A stretch of DNA of 64,000 bases from Rubrivivax sp. (GTDB lineage Bacteria; Pseudomonadota; Gammaproteobacteria; Burkholderiales; Burkholderiaceae_C): the NCBI GenBank assembly GCA_030653385.1, contig JAURZM010000040.1, forward strand, positions 124,001-188,000, read 5' to 3'. The translations under genes and the position numbers were made by a program. Position 1 is the stretch's first letter. Every line of letters starts with the position of its first letter. Positions 45,446 through 53,605 of the stretch are shown here, piece after piece. The notes under the pieces are model-generated. The model worked only from the letters and a program-made list of their open reading frames with translations, had not been told where the DNA came from and made no database searches.

Positions 45446-46855
45446 TCACTTCAGCCAGCCGGAACGCTGGGCATCGGCCAGCGTCAGGTCCAGGCAACGG
45501 CGGATCAGCGCCACCATCTCGTCGATCTGCGCGCGGGTGATGACCAGCGGCGGCGCGATGATCATGCGGTCGCCCACGGCGCGCATGATCAGGCCGTTGC
45601 CGAAGCAGTGGCCGCGGCAGACCATGCCGATTTCGACGTCGTCGGCAAAGGCTGCGCCGGTGGTCTTGTCCTTCACGAGCAACAGCGCCCCCATCAGGCC
45701 GCAGGTTTCGGCGTCACCCACCAGCGGGTGTTCGCCCAGCGACGCAAAGGCCTTTGCAAGATACGGGCCCACGTCGTCTCGCACGTGTTCCACCAGCTTC
45801 AGTTCGCGGATCAGGCCGATGTTGGCCAGCGCCACCGCGCAGGACACCGGGTGGCCGCTGTAGGTGTAGCCGTGGTTGAACTCACCGCCTTTGTCGATGA
45901 GCACCCGCGCCACGCGGTCGCCCACCATCACGCCGCCCAGCGGCACGTAGCCGCTGGTCACGCCTTTGGCAAAGGTCATCAGGTCGGGCTTGAAGCCCAT
46001 CGTCTCGCAGCCGAACCAGTTGCCGGTGCGGCCGAAGCCGGTGATGACCTCGTCGCTGACCAGCAGCACGCCATGGCGGTCGCAGATGCGCTGCACCTCG
46101 GGCCAGTAGGTGGCAGGCGGAATGATCACGCCACCGGCGCCCTGGATGGGTTCGCCGATGAAAGCCGCCACCTTGTGCGCGCCGATGGCCAGGATGCGGT
46201 CTTCCAGCCAATGCGCGGCCTGCAGGCCAAAGGCTTCGCGCGTCAGCCCCTGATGCCTGCCGTGGGCCCACCAATAGGGCTGTTCGATGTGCGTGATGCC
46301 GGGAATCGGCAGCCCACCTTGCGCGTGCATGCCGCTCATGCCACCCAGCGAAGCGCCCGCCATCGTGCTGCCGTGGTAGGCGTTGTTGCGGCTGATGATG
46401 ACCTGCCGCTCGGGCTGGCCCAGCACGTCCCAGTAGCGGCGCACCATGCGCACCACGGTGTCGTTGCCTTCGCTGCCGCTGCCGCTGAAAAAGACGTGCT
46501 TGAACTGCGGCGGGGTCACCTCGGCCAGCAGCTCGGCCAGCTCGATGGCCGGCACGGTGGCGGTCTGGAAAAAGGCGTTGTAGAAAGGCAGCTGCTTCAT
46601 CTGCTTGGCCGCCGCGTCCACCAAGGCCTGCTGACCGTAGCCCACGTTGACGCACCACAGGCCGCTCATCGCGTCCAGGATCTTGTGGCCTTCGCTGTCC
46701 CACAGGTAGATGTTGTCGGCCCGTGCGATGATGCGCGAGCCCTTGCGCGCCAGGCCGGCGAAGTCGGTGAAGGGGTGCAGGAAGTGCGCCGAGTCGGCGG
46801 CTTGCAGGTCAGCGGTGGTTCGTGTGTTCACGCGCGAATTCATGTGTGCGTTCAT
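45446..46855 (-). CDS. spuC: SpuC-type putrescine/polyamine:pyruvate aminotransferase
   Basis: 469 residues, class III PLP aminotransferase. It has DAMSGLWCVNVGYGQ, FFSGSGSEGNDTVVRM, AAFIGEPIQGAGGV and the PLP Lys in M-T-F-A-K-G-V-T-S-G-Y. The overall pattern is that of Pseudomonas SpuC, which transaminates putrescine or diamines with pyruvate. It starts 9 bp after the glutamine-synthetase-like gene. With PuuA-D in the same operon, it gives a second, glutamylation-free route for putrescine. Confidence 0.9.
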   Translation of the reverse strand: MNAHMNSRVNTRTTADLQAADSAHFLHPFTDFAGLARKGSRIIARADNIYLWDSEGHKILDAMSGLWCVNVGYGQQALVDAAAKQMKQLPFYNAFFQTATVPAIELAELLAEVTPPQFKHVFFSGSGSEGNDTVVRMVRRYWDVLGQPERQVIISRNNAYHGSTMAGASLGGMSGMHAQGGLPIPGITHIEQPYWWAHGRHQGLTREAFGLQAAHWLEDRILAIGAHKVAAFIGEPIQGAGGVIIPPATYWPEVQRICDRHGVLLVSDEVITGFGRTGNWFGCETMGFKPDLMTFAKGVTSGYVPLGGVMVGDRVARVLIDKGGEFNHGYTYSGHPVSCAVALANIGLIRELKLVEHVRDDVGPYLAKAFASLGEHPLVGDAETCGLMGALLLVKDKTTGAAFADDVEIGMVCRGHCFGNGLIMRAVGDRMIIAPPLVITRAQIDEMVALIRRCLDLTLADAQRSGWLK

Positions 46856-46864
46856 CGTCGTGGC

Positions 46865-48232
46865 CTAAACGTGCAGCAGGAGGTGTTCGCGTTCCCAAGG
46901 CGAAATCACCTTCATGAACTCGGCGTATTCGATCTCCTTGACCTCGGTGTAGACCGTGATGAAGGACTTGCCCAGCACGCTGGCCAGGTCGACTTCGTCG
47001 CGCAGCAGCGTCAAGGCTTCGCCCAGGCTGCGCGGCAGCTGGAAGTCGCCCAGGTAGGCGTCGCCCTTGCACTCGGGGCTGGGTTCGATCCGGTTCATCA
47101 TGCCCAGGTAGCCGCAGGCCAGCGTGGCGGCCAGGGCCACGTAGGGGTTGGCATCGGCACCGATGACGCGGTTTTCGACGCGCCGGGCGGATGCGCTGGC
47201 CACCGGGCTGCGGATGCCCACGGTGCGGTTGTCGGTGCCCCACTGGATGTTGATGGGTGCGGCATTGCTGCGCACCAGGCGGCGGTAGCTGTTGACGTAG
47301 GGCGCAAACAGCGCCATCGCCGCCGGGGTGTACTTCTGCAGGCCGCCGATGAACCAGTAGAACTCCTTGCTGGCCGTGAAGTCGGGGTTGCTGAAGATGT
47401 TCAGGCCGGTGGCCTTGTTCAGGATGCTCTGATGGATGTGCATCGCGCTGCCCGGCTCGCCGGCAATCGGCTTGGCCATGAAGGTGGCGTACATGTCGTG
47501 ACGCAGCGCCGCTTCGCGCACCGTGCGCTTGAACATGAACACTTCGTCGGCCAGCCCCAGCGGATGGGCGTGGAAGAAGTTGATCTCCATCTGGCCTGCG
47601 CCCACTTCGTGGATCAGCGTGTCGACGTTCAGCTCCATGCGCTCGCAGTAGGCGTAGACGTCTTCGAACAGCGGGTCGAACTCGTTCACCGCGTCGATGC
47701 TGTAGGCCTGGCGGGATGTCTCGGCGCGGCCGCTGCGGCCCACCGGCGGCTTCAGCGGCACGTCGGGGTCGGTGTTGCGCGCCACCAGGTAGAACTCCAG
47801 CTCGGGCGCCACCACCGGCACCCAGCCCTGGGCATCGAACAGGTCGCAGACATGGCGCAACACGCTGCGGGGTGCAAAGGGCACCAGCACACCTTCGCGG
47901 TCGTAGCAGTCATGGATGACCTGTGCCGTGGGGTCGGTGGCCCAGGGCACGATGCGCACGGTGCTGGGGTCGGGCCGCAGGTGCATGTCGCGGTCGGTGG
48001 GCGTGATGACGTCGTAGTAGGGGCCCTCTTCGGGGAACTCACCCGTCACGCCCATGGCCACCACGGCTTCGGGCAAGCGCATGCCGCGGTCTTCGGTGAA
48101 CTTCTGGCGCGGCAGGATCTTGCCGCGGGCCACGCCGGTGAGGTCGGGCACCAGGCACTCGATCTCGGTGACGCGGTTGTTGTCGAGCCATTGCTCGAGG
48201 TCGCTGAAGGTGAAATTGTTTCTGGCGATCAT
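46865..48232 (-). CDS. puuA: Gamma-glutamylputrescine synthetase (PuuA-type glutamine synthetase)
   Basis: 455 residues, glutamine-synthetase fold. It has the metal-site segments APELEFYLV, HEVGAGQMEINFFHAHPL and the ATP/His loop GSAMHIHQSI, plus the variant late motif R-V-E-N-R-V-I-G-A-D-A-N-P-Y in place of the ammonium-using GlnA pattern. It ligates glutamate to putrescine as the first step of the Puu pathway. It has no GlnA adenylylation-loop hallmark that I can see. Confidence 0.93.
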   Translation of the reverse strand: MIARNNFTFSDLEQWLDNNRVTEIECLVPDLTGVARGKILPRQKFTEDRGMRLPEAVVAMGVTGEFPEEGPYYDVITPTDRDMHLRPDPSTVRIVPWATDPTAQVIHDCYDREGVLVPFAPRSVLRHVCDLFDAQGWVPVVAPELEFYLVARNTDPDVPLKPPVGRSGRAETSRQAYSIDAVNEFDPLFEDVYAYCERMELNVDTLIHEVGAGQMEINFFHAHPLGLADEVFMFKRTVREAALRHDMYATFMAKPIAGEPGSAMHIHQSILNKATGLNIFSNPDFTASKEFYWFIGGLQKYTPAAMALFAPYVNSYRRLVRSNAAPINIQWGTDNRTVGIRSPVASASARRVENRVIGADANPYVALAATLACGYLGMMNRIEPSPECKGDAYLGDFQLPRSLGEALTLLRDEVDLASVLGKSFITVYTEVKEIEYAEFMKVISPWEREHLLLHV

Positions 48233-48316
48233 GGGGCACCGTGAACTGGGGTGAACGGCCGCGCGTCTGACAAAAAAGGGCTGGCGAAAAGGACGGGCGG
48301 CCGGGTCTGGGCGGGT

Positions 48317-49102
48317 CTAGACGTGGGCGGGCAGCTTGGGCAAGGGGCCCCGAACGCGGTCGCGGAAGTTGCGCACCGCTTCGCCGAAGGCCGCCAGGAT
48401 CTGCATCGACACCGGGTTGTCGGCGGCCTGCCATTCAGGGTGCCACTGCAGGCACAGGTTGAAGCCGAGAGCGTCAGGCTGCGTGAAGGCTTCGATGACA
48501 CCGTCTGGCGCCACGGCTTCGACACGAAGGCCCGGGGCCAGCACCTTCACGCCTTGGCCGTGCACCGAGTTCACCTGGAAGCCGTCGCTGCCGACGATTT
48601 GTTCCAGCAGGCCACCCGGCACCACGTCCACGCGGTGCGCCAGGCCGTAGCGCACGTCGGCCGGCTGGCCGTCGGGTGCGCGGTGGTCGATGTGTCCCGG
48701 CACCTCTTGCACCGCCTGGTGCAAGGTGCCGCCCAGCGCCACGTTGGTTTCCTGCGTGCCACGGCAGATGGCCAGCAGCGGCAGCCCCCGGGCCATCGCC
48801 TTGCGGATCAGCGGCAGCGTCCAGGCATCCCGTTCGGGGTCCAGCGGCAGCACGGGGTCGTGCACGGTTTCGCCGAAATGCGCAGGGTGCACGTTGGAAG
48901 GCGAGCCGGTGAGCAGCAAGCCGTGCGCCAGGTCGAGCAGGCCGTCGAGTTCGTGTTCAGCAAAAGGCGGGGCGATCAGCGGCAAGGCACCGGCCAGGCG
49001 CACCGCGTCCACGTACTTGCGGCCGGCGATGTGGAAAGGGTGTTCACCCATCAGCTGGTTGCAGCTGGTGACGAGCACGAGTGGGGGCTTGTTGGCGTTC
49101 AT
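48317..49102 (-). CDS. puuD: Gamma-glutamyl-gamma-aminobutyrate hydrolase (PuuD)
   Basis: About 261 residues from ATG 49102, four bases after the puuB stop. It is a class I glutamine-amidotransferase-like peptidase (C26): nucleophile Cys113 in L-L-A-I-C-R-G-T-Q and His in C-L-Q-W-H-P-E-W. The N-terminal VTSCNQLMGEHPFHIAGRKYVDAV also matches PuuD. It releases GABA and glutamate from gamma-glutamyl-GABA. Confidence 0.93.
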   Translation of the reverse strand: MNANKPPLVLVTSCNQLMGEHPFHIAGRKYVDAVRLAGALPLIAPPFAEHELDGLLDLAHGLLLTGSPSNVHPAHFGETVHDPVLPLDPERDAWTLPLIRKAMARGLPLLAICRGTQETNVALGGTLHQAVQEVPGHIDHRAPDGQPADVRYGLAHRVDVVPGGLLEQIVGSDGFQVNSVHGQGVKVLAPGLRVEAVAPDGVIEAFTQPDALGFNLCLQWHPEWQAADNPVSMQILAAFGEAVRNFRDRVRGPLPKLPAHV

Positions 49103-49106
49103 GGCT

Positions 49107-50435
49107 TCAGCCAAGCATATCGCGCAGGCGGTACCAGACCATGCCCAGCACCAGCGCCGGTGTGCGCAGCAACGTGCCGCCAGGGAAGTTGCGGTGCTGC
49201 AGGCGCGCAAACACGTCGAAGCGGCTGGAGTCGCCAGCCATGGCGTCGGCCACCAGGCGGCCGGCCAGGCCGGTCAGCGCCAGGCCGTGGCCTGAAAAAC
49301 CCTGCAGGTAGTACACGTTCTGCGGCGCACCAGGGCTGGCCGCGGGCAGGCGGCCGAAGTCAGGGGCCCGGTTCATCGAGATGTCGACAAAACCACCCCA
49401 GGCAAATTCCACCTTCTTGCCGGCCAGCTGCGGGAAGGTCAGCGCCATGCGCTGGCGCATGCTCTCGGCCAGGTCGGCCGGCGTGCCGGTGCTGTAGCTG
49501 ACCCGGCCGCCGTAGAGCATGCGGTGGTCGACGGTGGGCCGGAAGTAGTCGAGCACGAAGTTGGTGTCGCAGGCCGCCGAGCGGCTGGGGATCAACGAGT
49601 CGGCCAGGGCCGGGTCCAGCGTTTCGCTGCAGGCCATGTAGGTGCCCACCGGCATGACCCGCGGCGCCAGGCGGGGCGCCAGCAGCGGCCGCCGCGCATG
49701 CAGGTAGACATTGCCGGCCAGCAGCACCTGCCGGGCCTGCACCACGCCGGTGGCGGTGCGCAGCGCGGGCCGCGGCCCTTCCACCAGCGCCTGCACGGCG
49801 GTGTGTTCGTGGATGCGCACACCCGCCGCCGCCGCTGCACCGGCCAGGCCCCGGGTGTACTTCAGCGGGTGCAGGTGGCCCGAGCGCGGGTCGTGAATGC
49901 CGCTGTGGAAACGCGGGCTGTCGATCCAGTGGCCGATCTCGGCCGGCCCGATGTGCTGCATCGCGTAGCCGTAGACCGAGTCCATGCGTGTTGCCCACTC
50001 GGCCAGTTCCCGGCCCTTGCCGGCACGTGTGGCCAGGCCCAGGTAACCGTCCTGCCAATCGCAGTTGATGCCGTGTTCTTGGATGCGCTGCCGCAGCAGG
50101 TCCAGCGCTTCGATCGACAGGGCCCAGACCCGCCGGGCCTCGTCCAGCCCGAGCTGCGCTTCGATCACACCCTGCTCGCAAGCCAGGCCGTGAATGGCCT
50201 GGCCGCCGTTGCGTCCGCTGGCGCCGAAGCCCACTTCGTGCGCTTCCAGCAGCACCACGTCGCGACCCTGGCGCCGCAAGTCCAGCGCTGCGCTCAGGCC
50301 GGCCAGGCCACCGCCCACCACCGCCACGTCGCACTGCGCATCACCCGCCAACGCTGGGCGATCGACGCCGCCGGTGGCCGTGGCGGCGTAGTAGGAATTG
50401 CGCGTCAGTGCCAGGTCGGTGTCGAGCAAGGGCAT
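49107..50435 (-). CDS. puuB: Gamma-glutamylputrescine oxidoreductase (PuuB-type FAD oxidase)
   Basis: 442 residues. The N-terminus N-S-Y-Y-A-A-T-A is followed by the FAD motif VAVVGGGLAGLSAALDL. GFGASGRNGGQAIHGL and the late YYLQGFSGHGLALTGLAG match PuuB and the DAO family. It oxidises gamma-glutamylputrescine to the aldehyde used by PuuC. It is tightly followed by puuD (4-bp gap). Confidence 0.93.
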   Translation of the reverse strand: MPLLDTDLALTRNSYYAATATGGVDRPALAGDAQCDVAVVGGGLAGLSAALDLRRQGRDVVLLEAHEVGFGASGRNGGQAIHGLACEQGVIEAQLGLDEARRVWALSIEALDLLRQRIQEHGINCDWQDGYLGLATRAGKGRELAEWATRMDSVYGYAMQHIGPAEIGHWIDSPRFHSGIHDPRSGHLHPLKYTRGLAGAAAAAGVRIHEHTAVQALVEGPRPALRTATGVVQARQVLLAGNVYLHARRPLLAPRLAPRVMPVGTYMACSETLDPALADSLIPSRSAACDTNFVLDYFRPTVDHRMLYGGRVSYSTGTPADLAESMRQRMALTFPQLAGKKVEFAWGGFVDISMNRAPDFGRLPAASPGAPQNVYYLQGFSGHGLALTGLAGRLVADAMAGDSSRFDVFARLQHRNFPGGTLLRTPALVLGMVWYRLRDMLG

Positions 50436-50490
50436 GGGAAGCTTGTGCGCTAGGCGTGTTCCTTGGCTGTGACGGCGATGTCGCTGGAGC

Positions 50491-51855
50491 TCAGGCCGCG
50501 CGCCGGATGGCGCCGCGCAGCGTGTCGATGATCTGGTCGATGTGGCTGCGTTCGATGATCAGCGGCGGGCTCAGCGCGACGGTGTCGCCCGTGGTGCGGA
50601 TCAAGAGGCCCTTGTCGTAGCAGTCAAGAAAGACGTTGAAGCCGCGCTTCGTGGGTTCGCCGGCCAGCGGTGACAGCTCGATGCCACCCACCAGGCCGAT
50701 GTTGCGCACGTCGATCACGTTCGGTTCGCCCTTCAGCGAATGCACGCCCTGCGCAAAGTAGTCCTGCATCTCACCGGCGCGGGTGAGCAGCCCTTCTTCG
50801 GCATAGGTGTCCAGCGTGCCCAGGCCGGCGGCGCAGGCCAGTGGGTGGGCTGAATAGGTGTAGCCGTGGGAAAACTCGATCAGGTGCTCGGGCCCGCTCA
50901 TGAAGGCGTCGTGGATCGCATTCTTGGCGATCACCGCGCCCATGGGCACGCAGCCGTTGGTCAGGCCCTTGGCGCAGACGATGAGGTCGGGCGTGACGCC
51001 GAAGGTCTGCGCAGCAAAGGGCTGGCCGGTGCGGCCGAAGCCGGTGATGACCTCGTCGAAGATCAGCAGGATGCCGTGTTTGGTGCAGATGTCGCGCAGG
51101 CGTTGCAGGTAGCCCTGGGGCGGAATCAGCACGCCGGTGCTGCCGGCCACCGGTTCGACGATGACAGCGGCAATGTTGGACGTGTCGTGCAGCGCCACCA
51201 GGCGTTCCAGGTCGTCGGCGATGTCGGCGCCGTGTTCGGGCTGGCCCACGGTGAAGGCGTTGCGCACCGGGTCATGGGTGTGGCGGATGTGGTCCACACC
51301 GGCCACGGCCAGACCGAAGGTCTTGCGGTTGCCGACCATGCCACCCACCGAGATGCCACCGAAGTTGACGCCGTGGTAACCGCGTTCGCGGCCCAGCAGC
51401 CGGGTGCGGGTGCCTTCACCACGCACGCGGTGGTAGGCCAGCGCCATCTTCAGTGCGGTGTCGACGGCTTCGGAACCTGAGTTGGCAAAAAACACCTTGC
51501 CCATGCCTTCAGGCGCAATCTGCGCCACACGCTCGGCCAGTTCAAAAGCCTTCGGGTGCGCCATCTGGAAAGGCGGGCAGAAGTCCATCTCGGCGGCCTG
51601 CTGCTGGATGGCTTGCACGATGCGCGGGCGCGCGTGGCCGGCGTTCACGCACCACAGACCGGCCACGCCGTCCAGGATCTGGCGGCCCTTGTCGTCCCAG
51701 TAGTGCATGCCTTCGGCACGTGTCAGCAGACGCGGGGCTTTCTTGAATTGCCGGTTGGCCGTGAAGGGCATCCAGTACGCGGCCATGCCGGCAGGCACGG
51801 TGCTGCCGGTGGCTTCGGCGGCTTGCATCAGGGCGGTGTCGATGGCTTTGTTCAT
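50491..51855 (-). CDS. Omega-amino acid:pyruvate (beta-alanine-type) class III aminotransferase
   Basis: About 454 residues from ATG 51855, with AGGAG six bases upstream. It is a class III PLP enzyme with YWMPFTANRQFKKAPRLL, DGVAGLWCVNAGH, FFANSGSEAVDTALKMA, VIVEPVAGSTGV and the PLP Lys in I-V-C-A-K-G-L-T-N-G. This pattern is that of omega-amino-acid:pyruvate transaminases. In this operon it could transaminate GABA or beta-alanine made from polyamines. It is the first gene of the operon and is divergent from the Lrp/AsnC gene across 170 bp. Confidence 0.9.
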   Translation of the reverse strand: MNKAIDTALMQAAEATGSTVPAGMAAYWMPFTANRQFKKAPRLLTRAEGMHYWDDKGRQILDGVAGLWCVNAGHARPRIVQAIQQQAAEMDFCPPFQMAHPKAFELAERVAQIAPEGMGKVFFANSGSEAVDTALKMALAYHRVRGEGTRTRLLGRERGYHGVNFGGISVGGMVGNRKTFGLAVAGVDHIRHTHDPVRNAFTVGQPEHGADIADDLERLVALHDTSNIAAVIVEPVAGSTGVLIPPQGYLQRLRDICTKHGILLIFDEVITGFGRTGQPFAAQTFGVTPDLIVCAKGLTNGCVPMGAVIAKNAIHDAFMSGPEHLIEFSHGYTYSAHPLACAAGLGTLDTYAEEGLLTRAGEMQDYFAQGVHSLKGEPNVIDVRNIGLVGGIELSPLAGEPTKRGFNVFLDCYDKGLLIRTTGDTVALSPPLIIERSHIDQIIDTLRGAIRRAA

Positions 51856-52025
51856 GGTGGCTCCTGGCGGGGCAACAAGGGGGACGGTGGGGCAGGCTAC
51901 TCGACACCGAAGGTGCGAGCCCTGCAGTCTAGACAAGCGTGGGCGCAATGTGCAGGCGCTGTGCATGCGGGTTCACCCGCGTCGACGCAAGATAATGCGA
52001 AGACCGACTGTCTGGACACAATTCC

Positions 52026-52505
52026 ATGCCATCAAGCAGCCAAGTGGTGCAACTGGATGCGATCGACCGCGCAATCCTGAACGAGCTTCAGGCCGATGCT
52101 CGGCTGTCGAACCAGGCGCTGGCCCTGCGCGTTCACCTGTCGCCCAGCGCGTGCCTGCGGCGCGTGAAGGCGCTGGAAGACAGCGGTGTCATCGCTCAGT
52201 ACGTGGCCCTGCTGAACCCCCGGGCGGTGGCGCGCCATGGCACCAGCTACACCATCATCAATCTCGAAAGCACGCAGCCGGCGCAGCTGGACGCCTTCGA
52301 ACAGGCGGTGCGTGACACACCGGAGATCCTGGACTGTGTCTACGTGGCCGGCGCCAACGATTACCTGGTGCGTTTTGCCTACCGCGACGCCGAAGACCTG
52401 GAGCGCTTCCACGCCGAGGTGCTGCCACGCCTGCCGGGGGTGCTGCGATCGAACTCGATGCTGGTGCTGCGCACGGTCAAAAAGACCACTGCGTTGGCAC
52501 TTTAG
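52026..52505 (+). CDS. Lrp/AsnC-family transcriptional regulator
   Basis: 159 residues. The N-terminal winged helix is LDAIDRAILNELQADARLSNQALALRVHLSPSACLRRVKALE, followed by a RAM ligand-binding domain (residues 75-150, with VAGANDYLVRFAYRD). It is divergent from the polyamine operon, so local control of that operon, perhaps by an amine or amino acid, is the simplest reading. The 170-bp shared spacer would hold its binding sites. Confidence 0.93.
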   Translation: MPSSSQVVQLDAIDRAILNELQADARLSNQALALRVHLSPSACLRRVKALEDSGVIAQYVALLNPRAVARHGTSYTIINLESTQPAQLDAFEQAVRDTPEILDCVYVAGANDYLVRFAYRDAEDLERFHAEVLPRLPGVLRSNSMLVLRTVKKTTALAL

Positions 52506-52699
52506 GCCCTGGTGTGGCGCGCCGCTCTGTTCTGCCCTTGTCGAGCAAAGAGCGCGGTGGCAGGCCGCCAAACCGACTGTCTGCTGGCGGGCAGCGAGTC
52601 GAGAGGCTCCTCACGACCCACATCTGAAGCAGCCGGATCAGACTTGGCGGGTGCAAAGCAGCCATCGGAAGAGTGGGCGGATTCAAGCGACACTGCATT

Positions 52700-52726
52700 C
52701 TGACACCTGTAACGTTTCACTATACA
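52700..52726 (+). promoter_or_regulatory. Candidate sigma-70 promoter for higBA
   Basis: CTGACA at 52700-52705 and TATACA at 52721-52726, 15 bases apart, lie directly before the toxin gene. The AT-rich stretch stands out in this GC-rich DNA. The spacing is short, so strength is uncertain, as suits a self-repressed toxin-antitoxin promoter. Confidence 0.4.
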
Positions 52727-52734
52727 CTCAGATC

Positions 52735-53013
52735 GTGATTCGAACGTTTGCTCACAAGGGCCTTGAAGCGCTCTTCCGCACCGGCAGCAAGGCGGGCGTT
52801 CAACCCGCCCACGCTTCCCGGTTGAGGCGGCAGCTCGCGCAACTTGATGCCGCCACTGGCCCCCAGGATATGGGCCTGCCCGGTTGGGGACTTCACCCAC
52901 TCCAGGGCGAGCTTGCCGGCCACTGGTCGATCTGGGTAAACGGCAACTGGCGGCTGACGTTTCGATTCGAGGGCACCGACGCGGTGCTGGTGGACGACCG
53001 CGACTACCACTGA
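52735..53013 (+). CDS. higB: HigB-type RelE/ParE-superfamily toxin
   Basis: 92 residues from GTG 52735 (M-I-R-T-F-A-H-K-G-L-E-A-L-F). It has the RelE-like pattern of HigB: a basic N-terminal half (RLRRQLAQLD), P-G-W-G-L-H-P-L-Q-G and the core strands H-W-S-I-W-V-N-G-N-W-R-L-T-F-R-F. It would cleave mRNA on the ribosome when free of antitoxin. The gene precedes its antitoxin by 10 bp, the inverted order typical of higBA. Confidence 0.9.
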   Translation: MIRTFAHKGLEALFRTGSKAGVQPAHASRLRRQLAQLDAATGPQDMGLPGWGLHPLQGELAGHWSIWVNGNWRLTFRFEGTDAVLVDDRDYH

Positions 53014-53023
53014 AGGATTCAAA

Positions 53024-53338
53024 GTGAGCAACATGCACAAGCCGCCCCACCCGGGTGAGACCCTGCGCGATGACGTACTTCCGGCGCTCGGACTGACGGT
53101 GACCGACGCAGCCGCACAGCTCGGCGTGACGCGGGCTGCGCTGTCGAGGGTACTGAACGGCAAGGCGGCAGTCTCGCCCGAGATGGCGCTGCGTCTGGAA
53201 CGCTGGCTCGGTGTCGACCATGGTGGTCGAGCGAGTGTTTGGCTGGCTATGCAGTCGGCATGCGACCTATGGGTTGCCGAGCGCACGGCGAAGGCAGTGC
53301 TGAAGAAGATCAAGCCGGTGGAGATGGCGCCTGCATGA
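53024..53338 (+). CDS. higA: HigA-type XRE-family antitoxin
   Basis: 104 residues. I chose GTG 53024 because GAAGGA lies six bases upstream; ATG 53033 is further away. It opens with KPPHPGETLRDDVLPALGLT and carries a helix-turn-helix (VTDAAAQLGVTRAALSRVLNG), the HigA/VapI pattern. It neutralises HigB and represses the operon promoter. Confidence 0.92.
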   Translation: MSNMHKPPHPGETLRDDVLPALGLTVTDAAAQLGVTRAALSRVLNGKAAVSPEMALRLERWLGVDHGGRASVWLAMQSACDLWVAERTAKAVLKKIKPVEMAPA

Positions 53339-53561
53339 CGATCAATCCGGATCCCACGCGACGACTGAGCCAACCTGCGCACGGGTCTGCGGGCAGTCGC
53401 TGACTGGCATCACCGCCAGGTATCGGGACTGGAGTTTGCGGAACCAGCGGGCAAGTACGCCTCTCAGCGGATCCATCGAATCCCGGTCGGAAGCGCAGGT
53501 CCGAGCGGGAGGCTCGATCCTTGAACGCCCGCTGGCGCGCCTCGCGTGGGCAGTCGTGACA

Positions 53562-53581
53562 AAGCCCGGCGGTCCGGGCTT
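53562..53581 (-). terminator. Hairpin terminator after the chemoreceptor gene
   Basis: AAGCCCGG and CCGGGCTT are separated by four bases. On the minus strand the stem is followed by TTTGT, 25 bases after the chemoreceptor stop. The T-run is short. The rest of 53339-53605 shows no gene. Confidence 0.6.
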
Positions 53582-53605
53582 CGTGTCAAGGCAAGGAGGC
53601 GGGGA

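Noticed and set aside
44408..48244. Plus-strand frame of 1278 codons
   Set aside because: It is the mirror of potF, spuC and puuA, which have full catalytic motifs. The long frame is only third-position GC bias.
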